From Bacillota bacterium (GTDB taxonomy: Bacteria > Bacillota > Clostridia > Acetivibrionales > DTU013), in contig JAEZRE010000005.1 in the NCBI GenBank assembly GCA_023412915.1, positions 79,850 through 143,849 of the forward strand: DNA of 64,000 nt. The letters run 5' to 3'. Under the pieces are notes generated by a model that did not search any database, was not told where the DNA came from, and was given only the letters and a program-made list of their open reading frames with translations. Shown here piece by piece: positions 51,701 through 60,820 of the stretch; the stretch's first letter is position 1, and each line of letters starts with the position of its first letter. A program made the translations under genes and the position numbers.

Positions 51701-52326
51701 AGAAGGAAAAGGGCGAAGAAAAAAGCCTGGTGAATGGGACCGGACACGTAAAAGACGGAGATACCGGCGAACAATCCGGTTCGTGCGGAGCATCGGAAAA
51801 GCTTCTGCCCGCGGGCGTGCTATATTTCAGGCTGGACGACCCTTTGATCCGATGCGGCAGGGAAAGCACAGACGAGGAAATTGAAAGAGCCATTATGAAA
51901 GAGCTTAGGATGAAAGGTCTGGTCCTGGCAGATGTAAAACTGCTCAGGGAAATGGACAGGCAGATCGATGGAGACTCGCTTATCTTACCCGCCAGGATCA
52001 ACAAGGATGGTACGCTGGGCCGGTCCTCCGCAGCTACACAGGAGCAGTTCAGCATGCTCCGCAGGTATGTCAGGAAGACGCTCGCATCCATAGGAAGCGG
52101 GATACTGGACGGAAATGTAGCCATTAGCCCGTATAAAAAGAAGTCGATGACGGCTTGTACCTACTGCAGCTTCAACTCCATATGCCAGTTTGACGTAACG
52201 ATACGCGACAATCGTTACCGTATGCTGACCGATCGCAAGGATGACGAGTGGTGGCAAGTAATGAGAGACGCGGAATCCGACGCTGACTCCGAGACTGTTG
52301 CGACCAAAGCGGCTGCAGATAGTTGA
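48745..52326 (+). CDS. addB: Helicase-exonuclease AddAB, AddB subunit
   Basis: A 1193-residue subunit of the double-strand-break resection enzyme AddAB. In order: Walker A-like GRAGSGKSAF near the N-terminus, inactivated-helicase region, and a C-terminal nuclease domain with IKMTGRIDRIDSME and LRVIDYKSGNKALKLGD. An Fe-S cluster is indicated by AYAACPFSYYVKYGL (first Cys) and CTYCSFNSICQFD (last three). A Gly/Glu/Ser-rich insert (about residues 990-1025) splits the nuclease domain. The ATG at 48745 follows TTTGGAGG. It precedes addA, separated by 264 bp. Confidence 0.95.
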   Translation: MGLRIVYGRAGSGKSAFCLHEIKKRSGAEHPLVLIVPEQFSLQAEKSLAKTTGSSGIFSAEVLSFRRLAFRVFGEVGGISRKHLNASGKSMLLFRILDRLSGDLKVFSRAALRKGFTESLSDAITEFKRYDIPPEQLYEAAEMQTVSLPLRDKLSDLALVYSEFEKQLHQNYLDAEDDLVELYKKLDESRQFDGAEIWIDEFSGFTPQEYKVIAKLLQKAERVTVCLCTDSVSNGAGSLSGGYGSGASMVFEPVRNTAMKLVRMAEKAGVIVEKPVKLNGDNGVLPRFAVSEELGHLERDFYNYPYKKYLKCAGDVLISASANPYSEVEDCARDIIRLCREQGFRYRDLAVTMRNPDSYSGTVKSIFTRYGIPFFLDGKRNIDGHPLIVFIRSALEVITTNWSYEAVFRYARTGLTGVGRDELDLLENYVLANGIRGNTWTREEDWDRPTVLKGVGTEPDPRETEYLARINAARRRVSAPIESFRAKTKGRTGAVDYCTALYELLCETGADKRMDGLSKQIAAAGRLDRADEYRQVWNIVMEVFSQVVEVLGEEKLGVERFSEVLAAGFEGHKMGLIPPALDQVLVGSIERARSHDIKALYILGVNEGVLPGTKTDQGLLSDMDRDSLGQAGLELAGNTAKRSLEERFMVYMALATPSAYLWLGYPTADREGKALRPSRVISEVKRILPGVLVKSTITSDGKGGLSIPAAQEPAFDELVVQLRRYSDGEQVNDGWRDVHQWFANNVEWKDKCLNILNGLNYSNQAKQLTDGRAVGLYGRPVFTSISRMEAYAACPFSYYVKYGLKAGERRIYGFEPVDAGTFMHNMIDEFSRTLVKKGVSWRQLDKKWCGEQIGVLVDEWLSANTGSILASSRKYRYLSEKLKRTVTKAVTLISSHISSGGFEPSGYEVEFGDRGRYPSISIELPSGECIKMTGRIDRIDSMESEEGTYLRVIDYKSGNKALKLGDVYYGLQLQLITYLDAVIESEKEKGEEKSLVNGTGHVKDGDTGEQSGSCGASEKLLPAGVLYFRLDDPLIRCGRESTDEEIERAIMKELRMKGLVLADVKLLREMDRQIDGDSLILPARINKDGTLGRSSAATQEQFSMLRRYVRKTLASIGSGILDGNVAISPYKKKSMTACTYCSFNSICQFDVTIRDNRYRMLTDRKDDEWWQVMRDAESDADSETVATKAAADS

Positions 52327-52413
52327 AGCCGGGACAGTGAAGAAGTAACAGGGATAACTGGAAAGAGACGGGTTCGGGGTATTTGCTTTGACTCGGAACA
52401 ATAGAGCATAAAT

Positions 52414-52526
52414 GGGACACTGGGACAAGGAGCTTGTCCCGATACTTACGGTAAAGGCTTATAATGAAATAGGACACAGGAACAGGGAACGAGTCCCGAT
52501 ATTAACGGTGAAGGCTTGTAATGTAT
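52414..52526 (+). repeat. Duplicated 57-bp palindromic unit between addB and addA
   Basis: The addB-addA gap (52327-52590) contains two ~57-bp imperfect copies starting at 52414 and 52471. The first has a perfect 8-bp hairpin GGGACAAG/CTTGTCCC (52422-52440); the second is worn. Both continue with a GATA-TTA/ACGGT-AAGGCTT-TAATG part. A related palindrome is at 22415. I see no promoter or gene in the gap. Confidence 0.7.
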
Positions 52527-52590
52527 TTGCCTTACAGTGGGAGGATGCCCTGTTAACAGGATACTGATTTAAATTCAGGGGGATCGGGAA

Positions 52591-55500
52591 ATGGCTGACA
52601 AGTGGACGCCTGAACAGCTTGACGCTATAACACAACGGGATTGCGACCTGCTTGTCGCTGCTGCGGCCGGGGCAGGCAAAACGGCAGTCCTTGTTGAAAG
52701 GTTAATCCGAAAGATAACGGACAAGGACAGACCTGTCGACATCGACAGGCTGCTTGTCGTTACATTTACAAATGCCGCTGCCACGGAGATGCGGGAGAGA
52801 ATAGGCGACGCGCTGGCAAATGCGCTCGATGCCGACCCTTCGAACGCGAACCTTCAGAAGCAGATGGCGTTGCTTGATCGCGCGAGCATAACTACGCTTC
52901 ATTCATTTTGCCTGGAGGTGGTCAAAAGCCATTTCCACAGTCTTGATCTGGACCCGCTGTTCAGGATAACGGATGAAACTGAAAGTACTCTGATCAGGCT
53001 CGATGCTCTTGAAGAATTGTTTGAACAAAAATATGATAATGAAGAAGCCGAAAGCATTTTTTACAGACTTTTGGACGCTTATGGAGGCGGACGTGACGAC
53101 GGCGGACTGCGCGAATTGGTGTCTACGCTGCACCGTTTCACGCGAAGCCACCCATGGCCCGAGCAGTGGCTTGCCACCCAGGCAGAAGCCTATGGACCCG
53201 GCGCTTCTGCCTGTTTGAGCAGCACCCCATGGGCGCGTGTGCTGCTCAAAAGCGCAGCCGCCGAACTGCAAGGCCTGTCGGCCTTGCTTCAAAAGGCGGC
53301 CGCGCTGGCAAGCCGGGCGCAGGGCCTGGAGCCGTATTGCAGCGTCCTTGAAGAGGACCTCGGTCAGCTCGAGCTGCTAAAACGAGTCTGTGACGCATCC
53401 ATCGCCGCTACTGACCACGATGCCCACGGTGCACATGTTGCCCACCAAGCATTTGCGGACGCCGGCCATCACGGCGCTTCAGATCCCACTGCGGCCTTTG
53501 GCGCCAGCAGTGCTCCTGATGTCTCCGGCGAGCATGAAGCGCACAATGCTCCCATGCCCCTCGGTGCTAACGACACCTCCAGCCCTTCCGACGAGGGTTG
53601 GGATGCCGTAAATGCGGCATTTTCCTCATATGAGCCGGCGAGACTCCCAAGATGCGGCAAGGACGCGGATAAAGCCGCGCAGGAGGAGGTCAAGGCGCTG
53701 CGCAGCCTTGTCAAGGACAGGGTAAAAAAGCTTTACGAGAGCGGCTTCAATACCACATCAAGAGATCTTGATGAGGATTTCATGAAATTGTATCCTCAGC
53801 TCAAATACCTTACTGAAATGGTAAATGAGTTCGAGGCTTTGTATGCGCAAAAGAAAAAGCTTAAAAATCTTCTGGATTTCAACGACCTCGAGCATTTTTG
53901 CCTTAAAGTGCTGATAGAGGCGGGCGAACCGACGGCGGCAGCGGAGGAGCTGAGGGAACGCTACGAAGAGATCCTTGTGGATGAGTATCAGGACAGTAAC
54001 CTGATACAGGAATTGATCCTTACGACGGTCGCAGGTAAAGCTGACAGCCATCGCAGCGTTTTCATGGTCGGCGACGTCAAGCAGAGCATATACCGGTTCA
54101 GACAGGCCAGGCCGGAACTGTTCCTTTCGAAATATGAGTCGTATCCGAGGGAGCCCGGGCATGGAAGCAGAACGATTCAGCTGTACAAGAATTTCAGGAG
54201 CCGGCCGGAAGTCATTAACGGAGTCAATTTCGTTTTCAGGCAGACCATGTCCTCCATGGTCGGAGAGCTCGATTACACTGAATCGGAGTATCTGAACCCC
54301 GGCGCGCTATATGACGAACCTGCGGAGAGCTGTGTCACCGGAGGCCCGATCGAACTGCATATTCTTGACGTAACTTCATTGGAAAATGAAATAGGCCTCG
54401 ACCAGACTAGCAATGCCGAAAATAACGCTTCAGGGGCTGCCGGAGGAACTTACTCGAACGGGATCGCCGCCGGAGAGACCGCTTCAACGACTGCCGGAGA
54501 AACTCCCTCAAGTGGCGCGGATGCCGCCGCTATCGGGGGATCGAATGCCGCAAAAGCGGCAGGTGACGGCGAAAATGCCCAAAATGACGGTGAAAACCAG
54601 GGTGAAGACGAGGAGGAGGCTTTTGACAATATCCAGGCAGAGGCACGGGTCGTCGGCAATAGGATCAAAAAGCTGTTAACAGGCTCTTCCGACGGCTTCA
54701 GCGTATATGATAAGAAATCAAAAACATACAGGCCGGCCGAATTCAGAGATATTGTAATATTGATGAGGGCTACCAGGAACTGGGCCGATATTTTTACCGA
54801 CGAATTGGCTGCGCTTGGGATTCCGGCCTACGCCGATGCGGGACTCGGGTATTTTCAAACCGTGGAAGTGGAAACCGTGCTTTCATTGCTGCAGATCATA
54901 GATAACCCGCTGCAGGACATACCCATGCTGGCAGTCCTCAGATCGCCCATTGCGGGCTTTGATACAAATGAATTGGCCGACATCAGGCTTGTAGACCGTT
55001 CCGTTTCCTTTTATGAAGCGATGAAGCTGTTCGCAGCTTCCGGACAAGCTGATGACTGCAAGTCTCCCGGACAGGGACAGGAGGCTCGCACAGAAAGCGG
55101 CCAATCCTGCAATATGACAGCTGATCAAAACAACGAAACAAGCTCCGCGTTAATAAAGAAAACAGCCGGCTTCTTAAGCCGTCTGGAAAGCTGGCGCGAC
55201 GCCTCTCAATATACGCCGACCGACGAGCTCGTATGGATGCTGATGACCGAGACAGGATACTACAGCTATGCAGGGATCCTGCCGGGAGGTACGGAGCGCC
55301 AGGCAAATCTGCGGATGCTTTTCGAACGCGCCAGACAGTACGAAGAGACCAGTTACAAGGGGCTGTTCAATTTCATCAATTTCATCAGTAAATTGAGAAG
55401 CGGCGGCGGAGATATGGGCAGCGCAAAGATACTTGGCGAGAACGACAACGTTGTCCGCATTATGAGCATACACAAGAGCAAAGGCCTTGAATTCCCTATA

Positions 55501-56871
55501 GTGATCGTTGCCGGCTGCGGAAAGCGGTTCAATATGATGGACCTGAACGACGGGATACTCCTGCACCAGGAGCTTGGATTCGGCCCTGATCTTGTGGATA
55601 CGGACAGGCGTACTATCATGCCGACCCTGCCCAAGTTTGCTATCAGGCAAAAGCTAAGGCTCGAAACGTTATCGGAAGAAATGCGCATACTGTATGTCGC
55701 ATTTACAAGAGCCAGGGAAAAGCTGATCATAACGGGCAGCGTCAGGAACATAAGCAAAACCTGTGCAAAATGGTGCGCTTCGGCAGCATCAACGGAAGAT
55801 AAGCTGACGTCCTTTGATATGATGCAGGCCTCGAATTATCTGGACTGGATCGGTCCCGCCCTGGTAAGGCACGAATCGGCAGCGCTTCTGTCGAAGGTTG
55901 CTTTACTGGACGGAAAGCTGCCGGAACTGAAGGACGAAGCATCGAGCTGGGATATAAAACTTTGGGGCACAGGAGCGGCAATGGTCAGAAAAGAAGCCGC
56001 ACAAGCCAGAGACAACGTGAAGAAGTGGCTTGACGGCGGAGCAAGCACGAAGATGGACGAGGGTACAGACAATGCCGGGCTCAGTTCAAACGAGCTTATC
56101 AGGGCGTTGGAATGGCAATATCCTTTTGCCAGGCTTTCCTCCATTCCTGTTAAAATATCGGTTACCGAGCTCAAAAGACGGTTTTCACAGGAAGAAGACT
56201 CGGAAACCGCGGCAGCGTTTACTCAGCAGCTTGTGGCAAAGCCTTTGTTCCTGGAGACCGAACAGGGGATCAGTGCGGCAAGGAAAGGTACGGTGATGCA
56301 TTTTGTGATGCAGCATCTGGAGCTGCAAAAACTTAGCGCGGCGCTGAACGCCGATGTACCGGCCAACCCCGGCAATCCGGACAGTGAGGACAATAAAGGC
56401 AATATAAACAGTGCGTTTATCGGCGAAATAAGGGCTCAGTTGGATGAAATGGCGGCAAAGGAACTGCTGACGGCAGAGGAAGTCAAAATAGTATGGCCAG
56501 ACGCCATTGCCTCGTTTTTCCGCACCCCGGTCGGCATGCGTATGCTTGCAACCGGTTCTGTCCACCGTGAAACAGCCTTCAACATCGCCATCGATTGCTC
56601 CGAGGTATACAAAGACCTGCCGGAGGAGATCACAGGCGGCGAGACCATGCTCCTTCAGGGAGTTATCGACTGCTGGCTGGAAACCGGCGACGGTATATTA
56701 TTGCTTGACTACAAAACCGATTTCGTACCCGAAGGCGGTTCGAATATCATAAAGGAACGTTACAGGGTCCAGATCGATTATTATACGATGGCCCTTGAAA
56801 GGGTCATAGGCAAAAAGGTGACCGAGAAATATCTTTACCTGTTTTACAACGGTGAATTGGTAAGCGTTTGA
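52591..56871 (+). CDS. addA: Helicase-exonuclease AddAB, AddA subunit
   Basis: A 1426-residue UvrD-type helicase/nuclease. Motifs in order: WTPEQLDAITQRDCDLLVAA, Walker A AAAGAGKTAVL, VVTFTNAAATEMRERI, ILVDEYQDSN, GDVKQSIYRFRQARPELF, VRIMSIHKSKGLEFPIVIVA, MRILYVAFTRAREKLIITG and the nuclease GVIDCWLETGDGILLLDYKT. The family is usually near 1250 residues; the surplus is in low-complexity inserts at about residues 270-336 (Ala/His/Asp/Ser-rich), 606-678 (Ala/Gly/Glu/Ser-rich) and 818-850 (Gln/Ser-rich). GATCGGGAA precedes the ATG. With addB it makes the recombination-initiating complex. Confidence 0.95.
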   Translation: MADKWTPEQLDAITQRDCDLLVAAAAGAGKTAVLVERLIRKITDKDRPVDIDRLLVVTFTNAAATEMRERIGDALANALDADPSNANLQKQMALLDRASITTLHSFCLEVVKSHFHSLDLDPLFRITDETESTLIRLDALEELFEQKYDNEEAESIFYRLLDAYGGGRDDGGLRELVSTLHRFTRSHPWPEQWLATQAEAYGPGASACLSSTPWARVLLKSAAAELQGLSALLQKAAALASRAQGLEPYCSVLEEDLGQLELLKRVCDASIAATDHDAHGAHVAHQAFADAGHHGASDPTAAFGASSAPDVSGEHEAHNAPMPLGANDTSSPSDEGWDAVNAAFSSYEPARLPRCGKDADKAAQEEVKALRSLVKDRVKKLYESGFNTTSRDLDEDFMKLYPQLKYLTEMVNEFEALYAQKKKLKNLLDFNDLEHFCLKVLIEAGEPTAAAEELRERYEEILVDEYQDSNLIQELILTTVAGKADSHRSVFMVGDVKQSIYRFRQARPELFLSKYESYPREPGHGSRTIQLYKNFRSRPEVINGVNFVFRQTMSSMVGELDYTESEYLNPGALYDEPAESCVTGGPIELHILDVTSLENEIGLDQTSNAENNASGAAGGTYSNGIAAGETASTTAGETPSSGADAAAIGGSNAAKAAGDGENAQNDGENQGEDEEEAFDNIQAEARVVGNRIKKLLTGSSDGFSVYDKKSKTYRPAEFRDIVILMRATRNWADIFTDELAALGIPAYADAGLGYFQTVEVETVLSLLQIIDNPLQDIPMLAVLRSPIAGFDTNELADIRLVDRSVSFYEAMKLFAASGQADDCKSPGQGQEARTESGQSCNMTADQNNETSSALIKKTAGFLSRLESWRDASQYTPTDELVWMLMTETGYYSYAGILPGGTERQANLRMLFERARQYEETSYKGLFNFINFISKLRSGGGDMGSAKILGENDNVVRIMSIHKSKGLEFPIVIVAGCGKRFNMMDLNDGILLHQELGFGPDLVDTDRRTIMPTLPKFAIRQKLRLETLSEEMRILYVAFTRAREKLIITGSVRNISKTCAKWCASAASTEDKLTSFDMMQASNYLDWIGPALVRHESAALLSKVALLDGKLPELKDEASSWDIKLWGTGAAMVRKEAAQARDNVKKWLDGGASTKMDEGTDNAGLSSNELIRALEWQYPFARLSSIPVKISVTELKRRFSQEEDSETAAAFTQQLVAKPLFLETEQGISAARKGTVMHFVMQHLELQKLSAALNADVPANPGNPDSEDNKGNINSAFIGEIRAQLDEMAAKELLTAEEVKIVWPDAIASFFRTPVGMRMLATGSVHRETAFNIAIDCSEVYKDLPEEITGGETMLLQGVIDCWLETGDGILLLDYKTDFVPEGGSNIIKERYRVQIDYYTMALERVIGKKVTEKYLYLFYNGELVSV

Positions 56872-57036
56872 TATAACATATATTAATGTATTTGAAACAA
56901 AAGGAAGACACTGATATTTCGCTCCGCATAAGGTTAAAATAAAGTAAATCCTGAAACAATAAGACAGAAATTATGTCAATATAAAACGTGAAAGGATCGC
57001 GTAAGTTCAATATACCAAAGAAACGGGGCAATGTAG

Positions 57037-58266
57037 ATGAAGCGCAGGACATCAATATTGAAGCTTTTCACTTTTTTACTGATCCCATTCATACTTATGC
57101 AGGGTTGTTCCAGTCCGAAACTGCGGAACCAGGGGTACGACAATACTCAAGCCGGACAGCAGTCCCTGGCGGGCGGTACCGCAGAGCTTTCCGGACAGTC
57201 AGCGAACCAGGGCCCGGGACAGAATCAGGGAACAAACACGACAGAAGGAACAAAACCCGTACAGTCCGGCAATGCAGGACAGGAAACGGCGGCAAATACC
57301 GGAACAGATACGGCTGAGGCGACTACGAAGGATAATATTACACCGCCCGCAATCGACGTAAACAAAGTCAAGCCAAACGAAGCGGGCAGGGTCATGGTTG
57401 TTATGTTTCACAATTTCATTAAAAAGTACGAAAAGGGAGATAAGCTGTATACGACCACTTTCGACGCTTTCCGGGGACTTTTGGATACGCTCTATGCTTC
57501 AGGTTACAGGCTTATCAGCCTGAACGATTACCTGAACGGCAATATAGATACCCCTCCCGGTTATATACCGATGGTTTTCACCTTTGACGACGGTACTGCG
57601 GGACAGTTCAATCTTATTGATGAAAACGGGACGCTAAAGGCAAATCCCGAATCAGCTGTCGGGATAATGGAGGAGTTCGCCAGAACCCATCCCGATTTCG
57701 GAACGAAAGGGACTTTCTTTGTAAACCTCGGGGATAAAACCTTCAACGGCGCCGGCACACTTGACCAAAGGCTGAAGTATCTGATAGACAAGGGCTTTGA
57801 AATAGGCAATCACACCTATTCGCATATAAACCTGAAGGAAACGGTATCAGCCGATAAGATTCAGCAGGAAATCGGCGAGAACCAGAAAAAAATGTATGAA
57901 CTGGTCCCCGGCTATACCTTCACTACCTTTTCGCTGCCTTACGGCGCGCCTTCCAAGGCTTTGACGCAGTATGTGCTAAAGGGCGAGTACGAGGGAGTCG
58001 GTTATGAAAACAAGGCTTTGATGGAGGTCGGCTGGGATCCCAATCAATCTCCTTTCAGCACCAAATTCAACCCTCTGTCCGTGCACAGGGTCAGGGCGTC
58101 GGGCATAATACCACAGGATGCGGATCTGGCATGGTGGATGAAAAGCATAAAGCGCTCGAACGAATATGTCAGCGATGGCAATCCGTCAACCGTTACAGTA
58201 CCCGAAGCCTACAAGGATATTGTCGATACCTCGAAGCTTGGTAGCAGAAAGCTAATAACGTATTGA
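57037..58266 (+). CDS. Polysaccharide deacetylase lipoprotein
   Basis: A 409-residue lipoprotein: signal LLIPFILMQGC with lipidated Cys24, a Gly/Asn/Gln/Thr-rich spacer to about residue 100, then a NodB-type catalytic domain. MVFTFDDGTAG holds the first catalytic Asp pair, and GNHTYSHINLKE the metal His residues; TFSLPYGAPSKAL is motif 3. Such enzymes remove acetyl groups from N-acetylglucosamine polymers such as peptidoglycan, outside the membrane. GGGGCAATGTAG precedes the ATG. Confidence 0.88.
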   Translation: MKRRTSILKLFTFLLIPFILMQGCSSPKLRNQGYDNTQAGQQSLAGGTAELSGQSANQGPGQNQGTNTTEGTKPVQSGNAGQETAANTGTDTAEATTKDNITPPAIDVNKVKPNEAGRVMVVMFHNFIKKYEKGDKLYTTTFDAFRGLLDTLYASGYRLISLNDYLNGNIDTPPGYIPMVFTFDDGTAGQFNLIDENGTLKANPESAVGIMEEFARTHPDFGTKGTFFVNLGDKTFNGAGTLDQRLKYLIDKGFEIGNHTYSHINLKETVSADKIQQEIGENQKKMYELVPGYTFTTFSLPYGAPSKALTQYVLKGEYEGVGYENKALMEVGWDPNQSPFSTKFNPLSVHRVRASGIIPQDADLAWWMKSIKRSNEYVSDGNPSTVTVPEAYKDIVDTSKLGSRKLITY

Positions 58267-58339
58267 GTGCATTTTCAGTTGACTATAGGGCTTTATAATG
58301 ATATCGTTTTTTTAGAATAGAAACGAAGGAGTGATCGTC

Positions 58340-59029
58340 ATTTTAGAGCAATTAAAAAAGCAGGTTTACGAGGCAAATATGGAATTGCCCCGGAGAAATC
58401 TGATTACGTATACTTGGGGAAATGTCAGCGGCATTGACAAAGAAAGCGGGTATTTCGCCATCAAACCGAGCGGGGTCGACTACGACATCCTGAAACCTGA
58501 AGACATGGTGATCATGGATCTTTCAGGCAATACGATCGAGGGAAGGTACAGACCCTCATCCGATACTGCTACCCATATTGAACTTTACAAAGCTTATCCC
58601 GGTATCGGTGGGATCGTACATACGCACTCTCCTTGGGCGACCTCATGGGCACAGGCTTGCAGGGGTATCCCATGCTATGGCACGACACATGCCGACTATT
58701 TCTATGGAGAGATCAAATGCACCCGAAGTCTGAGTTCGGAAGAGATAAATGGCGCATACGAGAAAAACACCGGGCTTGTGATCATTGAAACTATTGAAAA
58801 AAAAGACCCTTTGCATGTGCCGGGGATCCTTTGCGCCAACCATGGTCCGTTCACCTGGGGCAAAGATGCCGCCGAGGCGGTACACAACGCCGTAGTGCTT
58901 GAAGAGGTGGCAAAGCTGGCTTTCAATACAGAAATGCTTAAACCTGGCGTAGACCCTGCTCCACAGGTATTGCAGGACAAGCATTTCCTGAGGAAGCACG
59001 GCGCGAATGCTTACTATGGACAAAAATGA
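58340..59029 (+). CDS. araD: L-ribulose-5-phosphate 4-epimerase-like (AraD/class II aldolase family)
   Basis: A ~229-residue class II aldolase/epimerase: LITYTWGNVSGIDKESGYFA, IKPSGVDYD, RPSSDTATHIELY, GGIVHTHSPWATSWAQA with the two zinc His residues, and CANHGPFTWGKDA with the third. AraD converts L-ribulose-5-phosphate to D-xylulose-5-phosphate in arabinose use; no other arabinose gene is adjacent. AAGGAG at 58326-58331 puts the start near 58340, where the codon is ATT followed by LEQLKKQVYEANMELPR, the normal family N-terminus. The in-frame GTG at 58331 overlaps the ribosome site itself. Confidence 0.85.
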   Translation: MLEQLKKQVYEANMELPRRNLITYTWGNVSGIDKESGYFAIKPSGVDYDILKPEDMVIMDLSGNTIEGRYRPSSDTATHIELYKAYPGIGGIVHTHSPWATSWAQACRGIPCYGTTHADYFYGEIKCTRSLSSEEINGAYEKNTGLVIIETIEKKDPLHVPGILCANHGPFTWGKDAAEAVHNAVVLEEVAKLAFNTEMLKPGVDPAPQVLQDKHFLRKHGANAYYGQK

Positions 59030-59050
59030 TAAACGGCGGTAACATATTAA

Positions 59051-59091
59051 AACCTCACGGGTGCTATTCCAATGGTACCCGTGGGGTTTTT
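59051..59091 (+). terminator. Rho-independent terminator after the AraD-like gene
   Basis: AACCTCACGGGT (59051-59062) pairs with ACCCGTGGGGTT (59077-59088) with one mismatch, followed by a T run to 59091. The next gene starts 14 bp later, so that gene needs readthrough or a promoter within this stretch. Confidence 0.85.
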
Positions 59092-59104
59092 GACAAGGGA
59101 GTAT

Positions 59105-60682
59105 ATGATGAAAAGAGGGTTTACAGGCAATCTTATAAAAAGATTGATCATGCAGAATGATTTCATCCTGGCCGCAGATGAATCAGGTAATCCGGTTATC
59201 AATTCCGATTTCAGTATCCTTACTAAATATGTGAGCGGAAGCTTTATACTTTTGGAGATCCTTGACGGCGATAAGCTCACAAGCGGGGAGATAGCCGGAA
59301 GGCTAGGTGAAAACCGGAACAGGCTCTCCGGACTGAAGGTCGGCAATTTTCATTACGTTATCGAATTGTTTGTGTTTGATAAAAAGCCTGATAACGATAA
59401 GCTTGACGCTATCATTTCCGGACAATTCGGGAACGTCATGCAGAAAAGGTTTTTAAAGTGCCTGAGCATAGAGCTTTCTGACGGAAAAACTACAAAGCAC
59501 TATAAAACGCCTCTGACGGATTTCGGAATACTGAAAACGGCGGGCAGTGTCGCTTCGGAAGGATATCCGGAGGAGATCGATATCGATGGCATCATTTTGC
59601 AGCTTGAACAAAAAAAGCAGGAATACAGTAGAGCGGAGGCAAAGGTTAAAGTACCGCTGCTGACCTATTCTTTGATTGGGATCAACGTACTTGTCGCAGC
59701 TTTGCTGTTTCTGTATTCGCAGCTTTCCGGGATCAGCTACGGAGAGCTGATACTTACATATGGGGCAAAAATCAACTCCAATATACTAAGCGGTGAGTAT
59801 TGGAGGTTCATTACTCCTGTTTTTTTACATGCCAATACCGCACATCTGCTGCTCAACTGTTATTCTTTATTTGCAGTGGGCGTTACCGTAGAAAAGATAT
59901 ACGGAAGGTATAGATTTTTAGCTATATACTTCATTGCCGGAATTTTCGGGAATATACTTAGCTTCATGTTGTCCCCGAATCCTGGAGTGGGTGCGTCCGG
60001 AGCGATATTCGGGCTGCTCGGAGCCCTGCTGTTTTTCGGGTTGGAGAGGCCGACGTTGTTTAAGGCAAGTTTCGGGACAAATGTCATCGTAATGATCGCT
60101 ATAAACCTGTTTTATGGCTTCTCTAGAACGGGCATCGACAATTTTGCGCATATCGGAGGGTTGATCGGCGGTTTCCTGGCAACCGGAACGGTTTCGGGCA
60201 AAAGGGTCATGAAATGGTACATGAACAGGTATGCCTATGTGGCTTTGTCGGTTCTGTTGGCGCTTTCGGGGATATATTACGGCTTTAACGGAAAAGAGGG
60301 CCGTATCGCCGCAAAAACCAATGAACTGGAAGCTCTGCAGACATCGAACGACTGGACCCGCGCGGAAACGCTGGCGGAGGAGATACTTGCCATGGAGCCT
60401 GACAAGGATACCTGCATACAAACATTGTGGACACTCGTGTATGTTGAAGAAATGGAGCAGAAATTCGATGAAGCCGTAGGACATGCGAATGACTTGATCG
60501 CAATAGATCCGCTGAGCGGCCATTACGTGCTTGGCTTCGTCTATTTCGATATGGGCCGGTACGACTCTTCCAGGGAGGAGCTGCTGAAGGCAAAGGATAT
60601 GGGCGCAACAGCCGAGCAGACAGCGCATATAGACCAACTGCTCGATGAGTTGGAAGGTCTGACGAACAATACGGCAAAATAG
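59105..60682 (+). CDS. Rhomboid family protease with N-terminal domain and TPR-like tail
   Basis: A 525-residue membrane protease. Residues ~1-190 are soluble with no recognised fold. About residues 195-385 hold the rhomboid core of six to seven helices: WRFITPVFLHANTAHLLLNC, the catalytic Ser in NPGVGASGAIFGLLG (around 298) and the catalytic His in NFAHIGGLIGG (around 348). The last ~120 residues look like TPR-type helices (DWTRAETLAEEILAMEPDK, EAVGHANDLIAIDPLSGHY). The layout resembles YqgP/GluP of Bacillus. I use the ATG at 59105 (AAGGGAG upstream); 59108 is equally possible. Confidence 0.9.
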   Translation: MMKRGFTGNLIKRLIMQNDFILAADESGNPVINSDFSILTKYVSGSFILLEILDGDKLTSGEIAGRLGENRNRLSGLKVGNFHYVIELFVFDKKPDNDKLDAIISGQFGNVMQKRFLKCLSIELSDGKTTKHYKTPLTDFGILKTAGSVASEGYPEEIDIDGIILQLEQKKQEYSRAEAKVKVPLLTYSLIGINVLVAALLFLYSQLSGISYGELILTYGAKINSNILSGEYWRFITPVFLHANTAHLLLNCYSLFAVGVTVEKIYGRYRFLAIYFIAGIFGNILSFMLSPNPGVGASGAIFGLLGALLFFGLERPTLFKASFGTNVIVMIAINLFYGFSRTGIDNFAHIGGLIGGFLATGTVSGKRVMKWYMNRYAYVALSVLLALSGIYYGFNGKEGRIAAKTNELEALQTSNDWTRAETLAEEILAMEPDKDTCIQTLWTLVYVEEMEQKFDEAVGHANDLIAIDPLSGHYVLGFVYFDMGRYDSSREELLKAKDMGATAEQTAHIDQLLDELEGLTNNTAK

Positions 60683-60725
60683 CCTCCTGAAGCCGTAATA
60701 TACGGTTCCGCGGCTGATTCAAATA

Positions 60726-60820
60726 CCGGAGGAACAGAACCGAACTCAAATGCCGGGCAGAACCGGTTTAAACGCCGGAACAGAATCGAGCTCAAATGCC
60801 GGGCAGAACCGGTTTAAAAT
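60726..60820. repeat. Two ~46-bp direct repeats
   Basis: CCGGA-ACAGAA-TCAAATGCCGGGCAG-type copies start at 60726 and 60775. They share AACCGGTTTAAA at their ends. The second copy runs into the 3' end of the SGNH gene on the minus strand. Confidence 0.75.

Noticed and set aside
53003..53611. Short plus-strand frames inside the first part of addA
   Set aside because: They are out-of-frame readings of the GC-rich, low-complexity addA insert region.
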